Shown here piece after piece: positions 29,329-37,075 of a stretch of DNA of 64,000 nucleotides. Below the pieces are notes generated by a model. That model searched no databases. It saw only the letters and a program-made list of their open reading frames with translations, and was not told where the DNA came from. The translations under genes were made by a program, and so were the position numbers. The stretch covers positions 106,862 to 170,861 of the IMG/VR virus record IMGVR_UViG_3300003690_000003; one strand, 5' to 3'. Source of the DNA: a virus. Within the stretch, counting starts at the first letter, position 1; each line of letters starts with the position of its first letter.

Positions 29329-30312
29329 TTAGTTTGTAGTGTTGTAATCGCTACAAATAAAAGATTCAAATCCTTCTTTTAAATAATTATTTTCCCACAT
29401 TGACATATTAGTCATATGTGAGACAATGGATAATTCTGTTTGAGCCGTTTGTTGTACAATCGCCTTGATCGCATCTGCTATCATATCGGTGCTTGGCGAG
29501 GTAGATTGTCCATAAAAAGGAGATTTATGAGTATGAGATGCAACTTTCTGATTCATTGATCTTTGATATTTTAAGAACGAGTATACTATTTCTCTCAAAT
29601 CTTCAACCTGTTCACCCAACTTAAGAAGCGCATTTTTTAGATTAGTTCCTTTTACAAGCGGCTGAGAATCCGGATCGGGGCCCGGGCCTGCAATCAGATC
29701 AATACCGCTTATTCCTAGAACACGTTCGCCTCTAGCATCTCTTGCGTCTTGACTGGTAACAAGTTTGATACCTCCTCGCGACACGAGGCGGATTTGATCT
29801 GCTTTAAGAGCAATCGCCGAAGCCGCAATCGCATTTCCCACTTTGCCATCTGGAAGCTCAAAATAGTCATCAATGTCTGCTTTTTGACTAATATAAATAC
29901 GCGCAGCATCAATCTTAAAATCCGGATTTACTTTTATCGGGTTACCATCATCATCTCGTTCGCGAACATAAGATCCCATGCGCCCTACAACTAAATCTAT
30001 TGCACCTACCTGAGTGTGCCCCTTCCCCCCGTATCCTGTTACTGTCGCGCCAGGACGATCGCTTCCCAATACTAACCACGCATTTCGGCTATTATTGAAT
30101 ACTCGATCGCTTATAAGTTCATTATATAAAGGAACCGGTTCTATAGAACGATTACCAGCAATCCCCGACTTCTCAAACTTAAGATCATCCGGAGCATTAA
30201 TATAAGCTTCTAGTCTCTGCGGATTGGCAAAATCTAAAGCGACATTTTTATCGGGCCTAGGAGCTAAATATTTAGTCTTCTCGCCTACAAAATCGTCATT
30301 TTCACTGCTCAT
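29329..30312 (-). CDS. Baseplate spike/needle-like protein with beta-helical segment (327 aa)
   Basis: A soluble 327-residue protein. The central part has short periodic beta stretches typical of membrane-piercing spike beta-helices (GAIDLVVGR, then AIALKADQIRLVSRGGIKLV). The C-terminal part is helical and contains ASHTHKSPF, a His-rich motif that could bind metal as in spike tips. It lies 11 nt after a gene with an OB-fold-like motif and 14 nt before the 2526-aa protein. This suits a gp5-type central spike split over two genes. The spike assignment rests on composition, not on detected homology. Confidence 0.8.
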   Translation of the reverse strand: MSSENDDFVGEKTKYLAPRPDKNVALDFANPQRLEAYINAPDDLKFEKSGIAGNRSIEPVPLYNELISDRVFNNSRNAWLVLGSDRPGATVTGYGGKGHTQVGAIDLVVGRMGSYVRERDDDGNPIKVNPDFKIDAARIYISQKADIDDYFELPDGKVGNAIAASAIALKADQIRLVSRGGIKLVTSQDARDARGERVLGISGIDLIAGPGPDPDSQPLVKGTNLKNALLKLGEQVEDLREIVYSFLKYQRSMNQKVASHTHKSPFYGQSTSPSTDMIADAIKAIVQQTAQTELSIVSHMTNMSMWENNYLKEGFESFICSDYNTTN

Positions 30313-30323
30313 TCATTTTCCCT

Positions 30324-31262
30324 TTATCGAAGAACATACCCTACCCCGTCGACCCACTGGGCGCCCGTATTTTGCTGGACCTGGGCCCAACTTTGTCCGA
30401 CTCGATCTCGGGCGCTGGCTTGACATTGCTTTTGTGCTTCTGCCTCCAGGGCCTCGATTTTCCGACCCTCGGTCGCCTGTTCAACACATTGATTAAAAAT
30501 CACAGCCTCTGCTTCAAACCTTACCTGTTGCGGAGACACATTTTGAGTAGCTTCACTAACTTGCCTATTATAACCCTCGCATGCGACCTGATTGCCCGCA
30601 GCGCACTGCGCTTTAAGTGCTTTCAGAATAGGATCTTTTTCTGTCGCTACTATCTCAGCCAGCTCCTGCATCGTCTCTCCTTCTCCAATTCCTGTTTTCT
30701 TAGTACTAGAGTTAAACTTACTAACCAAACTACTATCTGATATATTCTCAGAAAACATATCAGAAATATTAATGCCGGTTGTTTTTATATAATCCCCTTT
30801 AGTGTGAGTAAGATTATCGTATCTTACCACTACAACATCTCCCCTCTCTGGTTCAGGGGATCCTTCTAACACTGTTGCTTTAAACGTAGGAAGCAGACTC
30901 ACATACATAGGATCTAAAACACTCAACTTTTTAAGATTCATATGTACTGTTGTAGGTCGAGATATAACGTAACATTTCAAATCAAACATTTTTTCTTGTG
31001 TTTTATCTATATCGGCTACTAAGCCTAAGTTTGGGTCATATGAAGACATCATTCCGGCGCTTCGTGGAAGCACGGCCATCACAACTGCTTCATCGTCGTC
31101 CGGTGGCAGCGCGTTTGGTACAAAGTAAGCGCTAGTGGCGCGCCCGGCGGCAGATAAGCTATTATCTAAACGCGTATCTATAAGTGGCTGATCAATCGGA
31201 GTGCCGTATGATTTTGTTTCATGTCTTTTTACAAATTCTAGGAATCTATTTGGGCGTGTCAT
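30324..31262 (-). CDS. Baseplate hub-associated protein, possible OB-fold (312 aa)
   Basis: A 312-residue protein overlapping the 99-aa gene by four bases (ATGA). The middle has PERGDVVVVRYDNLTHTKGD, the pattern of an OB-fold strand pair as in spike or hub proteins. The last 100 residues form a predicted helix rich in Gln, Glu and Ala with three Cys, ending in GAQWVDGVGYVLR. No lysozyme catalytic motif is recognised. Together with the following beta-helix-like gene it may form the central spike complex; this is inferred. Confidence 0.78.
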   Translation of the reverse strand: MTRPNRFLEFVKRHETKSYGTPIDQPLIDTRLDNSLSAAGRATSAYFVPNALPPDDDEAVVMAVLPRSAGMMSSYDPNLGLVADIDKTQEKMFDLKCYVISRPTTVHMNLKKLSVLDPMYVSLLPTFKATVLEGSPEPERGDVVVVRYDNLTHTKGDYIKTTGINISDMFSENISDSSLVSKFNSSTKKTGIGEGETMQELAEIVATEKDPILKALKAQCAAGNQVACEGYNRQVSEATQNVSPQQVRFEAEAVIFNQCVEQATEGRKIEALEAEAQKQCQASARDRVGQSWAQVQQNTGAQWVDGVGYVLR

Positions 31263-31558
31263 TCTTGATTTTCCTTATCAAGCATATCATAGAGATCTGA
31301 TTTATCTTCTTCAGATAATCCATCCACTCCTCCTTGCTGCTTTTGAAGAAGTGCAGAAATCTTAACCATTTGCTCATTAGATCTTTGTAGATTTTCTACA
31401 TATTTGGCCGCTATAGCGCCAAGCTCTTTGCGCGCTGAGTCTGACATTTTCATATCATTCATCGCGTCTATAAGAAGCGACTTGGCAAGCGCGCGGTCTT
31501 CTCTAATATTGCGCGTAGCCTCTTGAATATATTCTTCTAGATTTCGCCGCTTTCCCAT
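31259..31558 (-). CDS. Small charged helical protein next to late sigma factor (99 aa)
   Basis: A 99-residue, wholly helical and highly charged protein (begins MGKRRNLEEYIQEATRNIRE). It overlaps the sigma-factor gene by 22 nt upstream and the 312-aa gene by 4 nt downstream, so it is translationally coupled. No family is recognised. Being next to a gp55-like factor it could be a transcription accessory protein such as a gp33 analogue or a tail assembly factor, but the sequence alone does not decide. Confidence 0.8.
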   Translation of the reverse strand: MGKRRNLEEYIQEATRNIREDRALAKSLLIDAMNDMKMSDSARKELGAIAAKYVENLQRSNEQMVKISALLQKQQGGVDGLSEEDKSDLYDMLDKENQE

Positions 31559-32247
31559 TTGTTTCTAAATACCTTATACTTTTTACGAAGTTTGTTTAAG
31601 TTATTAACTACTTGTTTTGTGTTAAGCCCAGTAATCTCCCGTAAGTATAAGTAAATAGCTTTTTTATTGAAAATTTCAATATCATTACATGACTCAAAAA
31701 GTATTTTCACAGCCTGAAGAACCTTCTTCTCATTTTCTTTGAGCATATCGCCGTCCCAATCGGACAGTTCCAAAAAAAAATTGTTCCAAAACTCTTGTTC
31801 TTCTCTTGTCTGATCATATTGTTTCTCTTTTGATATCACCTCTTCATGAAGTTGATTTATCATGTCTTCTAAGTATACTTCTTTTTTTGCGCGACGCGCG
31901 TTCTGTTTTACTTTATGGATAAACCAATTTTTAGTTACTACACTAAAATATGAAAAAGCTTTAGAGCCCTTGTTTGGATCATATTTATCCAATATTGTAG
32001 TAAGCCATATTTTACATTCATCTCGAAGAGAGTCGATATTTGGCAATGAAGTAAACCGATAAGTAAAAATTATCTTATTTACCATTTCATTAAATGCTGG
32101 CTGTATAAACGCAATATATAGTTCAGTTCGTCGCTCTATAGTACATGCTTCTTTGGCATATTCTACAATAGCATCTTCATGAATCTGTGTAAAATAATGA
32201 TTCTTACGCCTCTTATTCTTCTTCTTGAGGGGTGTTGGTTCCATCAT
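31537..32247 (-). CDS. Late-transcription sigma factor, gp55-like
   Basis: A 236-residue protein (T4 gp55 is 185). It has a basic N terminus (LKKKNKRRKNHYF) and a sigma region 2-like segment (LRDECKIWLTTILDKYDPNK followed by GSKAFSYFSVVTKNWFIHKV), matching the aromatic-rich core helix of gp55/sigma70 region 2. The C-terminal third is helical and could bind core polymerase or the beta flap. gp55 directs host RNA polymerase to TATAAATA late promoters in T4. The gene overlaps the membrane-protein gene upstream by 35 nt, and the second Met would be an alternative start. Confidence 0.88.
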   Translation of the reverse strand: MMEPTPLKKKNKRRKNHYFTQIHEDAIVEYAKEACTIERRTELYIAFIQPAFNEMVNKIIFTYRFTSLPNIDSLRDECKIWLTTILDKYDPNKGSKAFSYFSVVTKNWFIHKVKQNARRAKKEVYLEDMINQLHEEVISKEKQYDQTREEQEFWNNFFLELSDWDGDMLKENEKKVLQAVKILFESCNDIEIFNKKAIYLYLREITGLNTKQVVNNLNKLRKKYKVFRNKWESGEI

Positions 32248-32548
32248 CCTCTAAGTCCTCCTCTAATCTTTCTACATCCGTGGTGAGGCTATATATATCT
32301 TCAAATTTCCTCAACTCTTCACGAACAAATTTTGTCTTAATAACCAATTCTTCTAAGATCGGTTCTCCATGATACATATCCATTGCATATAAAGAACTAG
32401 TAAACTCCTCAAACACTCGAAAAACTACATATAAATCCCCCAAGTTATCTGAGGTATAAAGCAGCTTAGCTAACACTTTATAGACATACCAAATTAACAA
32501 AATATTTAATACTACAGATAAAATCAGTCCTAATATCAAATATGTCAT
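32213..32548 (-). CDS. Single-pass membrane protein (111 aa)
   Basis: One N-terminal transmembrane helix (residues about 3-25, LILGLILSVVLNILLIWYVY) is followed by a charged cytoplasmic helix and an acidic tail ending TPQEEE. It overlaps the FmdB-like gene upstream by four bases and the sigma gene downstream by 35. Similar small membrane proteins neighbour late sigma genes in marine T4-like phages as far as I recall. Function unknown. Confidence 0.83.
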   Translation of the reverse strand: MTYLILGLILSVVLNILLIWYVYKVLAKLLYTSDNLGDLYVVFRVFEEFTSSLYAMDMYHGEPILEELVIKTKFVREELRKFEDIYSLTTDVERLEEDLEDDGTNTPQEEE

Positions 32549-32793
32549 CGTTGCGTGTCTAGATCCTTACGTTGCTTTTGTAGTTCTTGGCGAGATTCTT
32601 CGATAAACTCTTCTGTTATTTGACCCACTTTTTTAGTGGATTGCTTTTTAACCCCATAAGATGGCGTTGTTAAAAGCTTTGTTAACATATCTTGCACACC
32701 ACATTTTTCACACACCTGTAGTATATCACTAAGGCCATGCATTGTTAAGTATTCAATATTACAGGCGCCACACTTATAGGCATAGCGCGGCAT
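32545..32793 (-). CDS. FmdB-type zinc-ribbon protein (82 aa)
   Basis: An 82-residue protein opening MPRYAYKCGACNIEYLTMHG, with CxxC at residues about 8-11 and a second CxxC (CEKCGV) near residue 33. This is the FmdB/CxxC_CxxC regulatory zinc-ribbon layout, followed by a basic Gln-rich helix. In bacteria such proteins are regulatory or assembly-linked; in phages their role is unknown. It overlaps both neighbours by 1-4 nt in a compact operon. Confidence 0.87.
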   Translation of the reverse strand: MPRYAYKCGACNIEYLTMHGLSDILQVCEKCGVQDMLTKLLTTPSYGVKKQSTKKVGQITEEFIEESRQELQKQRKDLDTQR

Positions 32794-33011
32794 TAGTTTT
32801 CTTCTGTTAATACTTCATCAACAAAATCTGGTACATTGGCTACTGTAGTTCCATCAAAACTAACTACAGGAGGATTTACCACAAACAGATCGCCACTATC
32901 GTCAAGCTCCCAGTCGGTTTCTTGCAACAGTTCTACAATGTCCGTTTCCTCTAAAAGACACTTCTGTAGTGTCATCATCAATGCCCCTAGGGCTTGGTTA
33001 CTAAGTTTCAT
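32793..33011 (-). CDS. Small acidic protein (72 aa)
   Basis: A 72-residue acidic protein (MKLSNQALGALMMTLQKCLL then many Asp/Glu), without signal or membrane segment. The N-terminal amphipathic helix and the Asp/Glu-rich body resemble small proteins common in marine myophages. The start has a good GGAGAA ribosome site. A 66-nt gap with a small hairpin lies upstream. Function unknown. Confidence 0.82.
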   Translation of the reverse strand: MKLSNQALGALMMTLQKCLLEETDIVELLQETDWELDDSGDLFVVNPPVVSFDGTTVANVPDFVDEVLTEEN

Positions 33012-33029
33012 TTTTTCTCCTTCTGTATG

Positions 33030-33047
33030 CTTTCCTGTGACGGAAAG
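33030..33047 (-). promoter_or_regulatory. Short hairpin in the 5' region of the 72-aa gene
   Basis: Inverted repeat CTTTCC/GGAAAG with a six-base loop, between the stop of the carbohydrate island and the start of the 72-aa gene, just before its ribosome site. No U-run follows, so it is not a typical intrinsic terminator. It may be an RNA-processing or regulatory hairpin, or chance. Confidence 0.35.
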
Positions 33048-33077
33048 TCATAGTATATATTTTATCAGTGTGCATTA

Positions 33078-33833
33078 CTATTTGGTTCCTCGTATGGCAG
33101 GGTCAATATTATAAGCCTTAAAAAGTGGCTGTAGCTCCTGTTCATAATGAGAGGTAAGCCAACATGCCTTCCTTCCCAATGAACCACCGGTAATAGCGGT
33201 GGCCATATATGGAAATACGCTCGAATCATAGTGTAGGTTCCCTCGTTTGGGCTCTCCGCTATATGTGTAACACCCCCTAATACCCATACGTATGCATGCG
33301 TGTGATCCCCGAACTTCGCTATCTTGAATATTTCGTGGGGCAAAAAACTTAAAAAGATTCAGTAAGCGATCCTTTTTCCAGATTGCAGCTTGAGTAGAAT
33401 AGATATATGTCGACCGGGGCGCCGAAGATATTTCAAATAAATCCAGCTCTTCAGAAACTTTCTGGTCCGGGAGTCGGGGATCGATCCCTGACTTTATTAG
33501 GCGTACAAAGCTGTAATCGGATTCCTTAAGAAACTGATTAATGGCACGAATTTTTTCTTCTTGTGCGTCATCATAAAGTATAAAATCTTCAAACATTACT
33601 AACACATGTTCTTCTTTCACCTGTGACATCGACTCAATAAACCTTTTACAATACACCTCTTCTTCATTATTTAGGACCTGGATACAGTTTGTCGGCAGCG
33701 TCTCAGCATGGTGGGGTATTAATACTGTCTTCTTGTCAAAAAACGGCGCATGTTTTTCAAGCTGTCCAAAAAACATAGACCATACATCCGCATAGCTGGG
33801 GTGAGTCCACACTACTAATCTTAAATTATCCAT
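33078..33833 (-). CDS. Carbohydrate-island protein, possible GT-A glycosyltransferase (251 aa)
   Basis: A 251-residue soluble protein, the last gene of the carbohydrate island. The first half has alternating strand/helix pattern with VLVMFEDFILYDDAQEE near residues 78-94, which resembles the nucleotide-sugar metal-binding region of GT-A enzymes (an ED-F-x-x-x-D in place of DxD). The second half holds conserved-looking aromatic and Gly segments (RGSHACIRMGIRGCYTYSGE). Context with at least four clear glycosyltransferases favours a transferase. The assignment is tentative, as no family is recognised with certainty. Confidence 0.8.
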   Translation of the reverse strand: MDNLRLVVWTHPSYADVWSMFFGQLEKHAPFFDKKTVLIPHHAETLPTNCIQVLNNEEEVYCKRFIESMSQVKEEHVLVMFEDFILYDDAQEEKIRAINQFLKESDYSFVRLIKSGIDPRLPDQKVSEELDLFEISSAPRSTYIYSTQAAIWKKDRLLNLFKFFAPRNIQDSEVRGSHACIRMGIRGCYTYSGEPKRGNLHYDSSVFPYMATAITGGSLGRKACWLTSHYEQELQPLFKAYNIDPAIRGTK

Positions 33834-33842
33834 GTTCTATGC

Positions 33843-34205
33843 TTATATTTCCAATCCCAAAAGTCCCTTATTTCTATCAAGGTTTATAGCTACAGCATAG
33901 TCTTCGTTCCCGTCGGGCTTTCGATCGTTTACTAAATATCTTTTACCGCCCCCAACTCCCAGAATAAGCTGATCATAAATAATACCTAGTTGTGACAGCT
34001 GTCTTTCTGTTTGGGACCGGGACCCTTCTCTGCGCCCAGATACTAATATAATATTATAACCTTTTTTGTCCCATTCTAATAATGTTTCAACTGTTCCAGA
34101 TAAAAGCTTTGGATTAAAATCTGGTTTGGTTGTTTCCGTGGCAGCGCCATGTTCTATCAATGTTCCGTCGATATCACAAAATATTGTTTTTGCCCTATTA
34201 TCCAT
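33843..34205 (-). CDS. HAD-superfamily phosphatase (120 aa)
   Basis: A 120-residue minimal HAD hydrolase: motif I CDIDGTLIEHG at residues about 10-20, motif II Ser/Thr in VSGRREGSRS, and motif IV-like VNDRKPDGNEDYAV. It overlaps the GatZ-like gene by eight bases. Small HAD phosphatases in sugar-nucleotide clusters remove phosphate from sugar phosphates (GmhB and KdsC are classic cases). The substrate here cannot be read from sequence, but a sugar bisphosphate from the PfkB kinase is a reasonable candidate. Confidence 0.88.
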   Translation of the reverse strand: MDNRAKTIFCDIDGTLIEHGAATETTKPDFNPKLLSGTVETLLEWDKKGYNIILVSGRREGSRSQTERQLSQLGIIYDQLILGVGGGKRYLVNDRKPDGNEDYAVAINLDRNKGLLGLEI

Positions 34206-35169
34206 AAAATAAGCTTCCTAGCTTGTTCTTAATATTGTATTTTATTTCAGTATCAATATCTTCAAAATTAGATTTAATTCTTTCTAGGAAATCTAGTTGA
34301 GATAATATATAATGACCGCATATATTTATAAGCTCTTCTTTATTTACTGTGGGATCATAATAATCGTCTACCCACTTTTTCCAACGTCTAGAGTCATAGC
34401 ATATCTGCCAAAATACGTCAAGAAGTTCAGGCTTTTCATTTTTAATTTTATGTAGATATGTTTTAGTTTCTATCTGTCCGAATTCTGGGGCTATATTAAT
34501 TGAATCTAGGCCAAGTGAAAACTTTTCGTGAATCAGCGCTGGTGGCAAATAGTCACCATTGTGTTCCTTCGCAAACATTCCATGCTGATGTACTATTTTA
34601 AGCATTCCTTTAAGTCGCTCCTTGCCATATACTCCTGTGTTTTCATTTCCTTGCAACGATGTACCTGATTGTATCACACAATATTTAATTTTTTCATATT
34701 CTGCTGCTTTAAGCTTCCGCTCTAAATCTTTTAATAGCCTGCCGACCTCGGAGGTACTAAAATGTCTGATTGCTTCCTCTGTTCCCACTTCAAAAAATAT
34801 CTTCGAGTTTCGTTGATAACAATATTTAATCATTTCAACTGTCCACTGCAAACCATCTTCATAAACGGGATATTTTTTCCAAGGATCAATGTGAATCATA
34901 TCTAAATATTTGCAATCTACCTCTAAAGAATCATAACCGTCATCATCACAAAGCCCCTGGCCGGGGCCGGCATGATCGCGAGTGATGAACTGCCGCGGCA
35001 TATATCTGCGAAAGGTTTTGGTCGACCACCCATTTACATAGCCTCCTTGGGTGGCAACTTGACGACGAGAAGGGATAAATCCTATACGATGGCCTGTCTC
35101 GTTGCAAAACTCTACTACAGAGTCTACAACATTTTTTGACATTGGGCCAATAAAATATTTAATCGACAT
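34198..35169 (-). CDS. GatZ/KbaZ-like TIM-barrel protein (323 aa)
   Basis: A 323-residue protein resembling the so-called non-catalytic subunit of class II tagatose-bisphosphate aldolase: IGFIPSRRQVATQGGYVNGW at residues about 29-48, RDHAGPGQG near 64, HIDPWKKYP, and FFEVGTEEAIRHF near 125. The pattern of strand-ending Asp/Glu/His suits a TIM barrel. GatZ/KbaZ family genes also occur in bacterial capsule clusters, where their substrates differ. The usual GatY partner is absent, but a class II aldolase of another type (AraD/FucA) is encoded in the same island. It overlaps both neighbours by 8-11 nt. Confidence 0.85.
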   Translation of the reverse strand: MSIKYFIGPMSKNVVDSVVEFCNETGHRIGFIPSRRQVATQGGYVNGWSTKTFRRYMPRQFITRDHAGPGQGLCDDDGYDSLEVDCKYLDMIHIDPWKKYPVYEDGLQWTVEMIKYCYQRNSKIFFEVGTEEAIRHFSTSEVGRLLKDLERKLKAAEYEKIKYCVIQSGTSLQGNENTGVYGKERLKGMLKIVHQHGMFAKEHNGDYLPPALIHEKFSLGLDSINIAPEFGQIETKTYLHKIKNEKPELLDVFWQICYDSRRWKKWVDDYYDPTVNKEELINICGHYILSQLDFLERIKSNFEDIDTEIKYNIKNKLGSLFYG

Positions 35170-36721
35170 TTTCCAGTGTTCTTTTCAAACTCAGCTTCCC
35201 AAAATTAAATAAAAATTTGTTAAAAGGATATTTATGCAATGGCGCCATGTTTATCCATATAATCGCCGTCAGCACCTCTACCTTTTGAAAATCATATCCA
35301 TTATCAATAATAAATTTTTTCAATATCTTTTTACACTCTAAAAGTTTAGAGTTACACAAAATATAACAGTTATCGACTGAACTATTAAACATCTTCTTGT
35401 TTACAATTTCATGATTAATACTCAGATTGTGATTCAGCTTAGCCAAATCATAATATATGTCCCCAATCGATAAATGACCTCCGAAATCTTGACGCCAATC
35501 GAGTAAACAGAAGCCATCCTCCGTTTCAAGAATATTGTCTAATATAAAATCTCCATGGAACTGTACAGGAACCCCCGCGCATAACCATTTCAAATCGATT
35601 TTATTGAAAAGCTCTTTAATAGGAGGGACCGCTTCTCCATTAATCAGCACCGACACGTCGGAGTTTTTCTCTAAAAATGTATTAATACGTGAAAATGTTT
35701 TATCGACGTAAAACCGACGACATATCTCATCAAAGGCATCACACTCTTTTTTTAACCACAGCCGCTCTTTTGACCACTCTAGAAGGCGCCAAAACTTCTC
35801 GCGGGTAACTGACTTAGAAAACAAACTCCCTGGGACCAACTCATACTTATAAAAGTTATTTCCTGTGGCCACGACGCGAGGTACCAAGCCAGCAAGACGT
35901 TTGGCACGCTGAATACGATTTTGATTAATCTCGGCATTGGCAAAAAACTTTATAACGTGCTTCTCAAAAAAGTAAATCGATTCCTCCTTTTTTTCCAGCA
36001 CGTCGGTCGTGGTCGTAAAGTGTTGTCGAGCCCTTTCTAGTTCTCCTACGTTGCCAATATCAATCCACCCATGTGCCTCAACAAACTTAACTGGAGCCGC
36101 CGAAGTCTCCAACATACGGTTGATTACATTTCCTTCAAACAAAGAAGTGCTATCCCCTTCCGCGTGATATAATTTTTCTAGCTCCTCCCAAAACAAAATA
36201 TAATCTTTAATCCCGCATAGTCCTACATATGCAAAATCATAATGAAGCTCTCCTTTCTCTTTAATTTTTACTACTGCGCCCCTGTCAACCAACAGGGTGC
36301 TATATTGCGAAGCGTCATTTTTTTGCTCTCCAACACAAAAATTCTCACCACTTTGAACACACTCCAATAAAAATGTACTATCCTTAAAGAAAGTATCACA
36401 TGCATTAAATATGAAAGGGCACTGAAGTTCTTCCTTGGCTTGTAAAATAGAATAAGCAAGGCTCGACCCGGGACCATTATAGTTATCCACCCACACAAAA
36501 GCACAGTTTAACTGCGGATATGCCATTTCTACAAACTCTTTTACATATAAACCATAGTGTCCTAGCGTAATCACGAACTCTGTGCCAGCTGGATATCCTT
36601 CTATAATATATGAAATAGCTGGTTTGTCCCCTATGCGAACAAGTGCCTTGTTGGTAAAATCGGTAAGATCACCAAGGCGGCTCCCAACTCCGCTTGTTGT
36701 TATTAATACTTTATATTGCAC
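35159..36721 (-). CDS. Fusion: sugar nucleotidyltransferase + APH/choline-kinase-like phosphotransferase
   Basis: A 520-residue two-domain enzyme starting at GTG (36719-36721) directly after the cupin stop. The N-terminal domain (about 1-240) is a MobA/RfbA-like NTP transferase: TTSGVGSRLGDLTDFTNKAL (signature GxGxR..K), NACDTFF with catalytic-type Asp, and WIDIGNVGELERA. The C-terminal domain (about 270-520) is an APH/choline-kinase-like fold: VQFHGDFILDNIL (HGDxxxxN catalytic loop) and LLDWRQDFGG (metal-binding Asp). Comparable LicC/LicA-type pairs activate small alcohols; fused forms occur in capsule loci. It likely phosphorylates and activates one glycan substituent or sugar. Confidence 0.9.
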   Translation of the reverse strand: MQYKVLITTSGVGSRLGDLTDFTNKALVRIGDKPAISYIIEGYPAGTEFVITLGHYGLYVKEFVEMAYPQLNCAFVWVDNYNGPGSSLAYSILQAKEELQCPFIFNACDTFFKDSTFLLECVQSGENFCVGEQKNDASQYSTLLVDRGAVVKIKEKGELHYDFAYVGLCGIKDYILFWEELEKLYHAEGDSTSLFEGNVINRMLETSAAPVKFVEAHGWIDIGNVGELERARQHFTTTTDVLEKKEESIYFFEKHVIKFFANAEINQNRIQRAKRLAGLVPRVVATGNNFYKYELVPGSLFSKSVTREKFWRLLEWSKERLWLKKECDAFDEICRRFYVDKTFSRINTFLEKNSDVSVLINGEAVPPIKELFNKIDLKWLCAGVPVQFHGDFILDNILETEDGFCLLDWRQDFGGHLSIGDIYYDLAKLNHNLSINHEIVNKKMFNSSVDNCYILCNSKLLECKKILKKFIIDNGYDFQKVEVLTAIIWINMAPLHKYPFNKFLFNFGKLSLKRTLENVD

Positions 36722-37075
36722 TTAGTCGGACACTCTCTTATAGTCATCTTCGAAGCGAACTATATCATCTTCACCAAAATATTCTCCCCGCTGCACTTCA
36801 ATAAAAACCAAGTTGTCTTGGCCCGTATTGCGTATACGATGCTTTGCTTCTACAGGGACGCGTACAACATCTCCGGCCTTAACCTCGGACGTAACATCAT
36901 CCAATGTTAGGCGCCCCCCTCCTTGAACTATAATCCATGTTTCATCGCGCTTGTGATGTAGCTGGTAACTGGGGGCATGCCCTGGATATACCACTATTTC
37001 CTTCACCTTACAGTAGCTTGTATCCAAAAGGTTTTCGAATGTTCCCCATGGGCGCGCTTCCTTATAGTGTGTCAT
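36722..37075 (-). CDS. Cupin, mannose-6-phosphate isomerase type II-like (117 aa)
   Basis: A 117-residue single cupin: RPWGTFENLLDT, then KVKEIVVYPGHAPSYQLHHK, DETWIIVQGGGRLTLDD and VPVEAKHRIRNTG. These are the two cupin motifs with His/His/Glu/His ligand pattern, as in the C-terminal isomerase domain of ManC/type II PMI enzymes. It likely isomerises a hexose phosphate or epimerises a sugar in the island pathway. It overlaps the methyltransferase gene by four bases (ATGA). Confidence 0.9.
   Translation of the reverse strand: MTHYKEARPWGTFENLLDTSYCKVKEIVVYPGHAPSYQLHHKRDETWIIVQGGGRLTLDDVTSEVKAGDVVRVPVEAKHRIRNTGQDNLVFIEVQRGEYFGEDDIVRFEDDYKRVSD

Noticed and set aside
33030-33047. Intrinsic terminator at the end of the carbohydrate island
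   Set aside because: The 6-bp hairpin is followed by CATACAG, not a U-run, so it is listed only as a hairpin.
33065-33343. 92-aa minus-strand frame overlapping the 251-aa gene
   Set aside because: It is out of frame within the clear 251-aa gene, with no own ribosome site or sensible composition.
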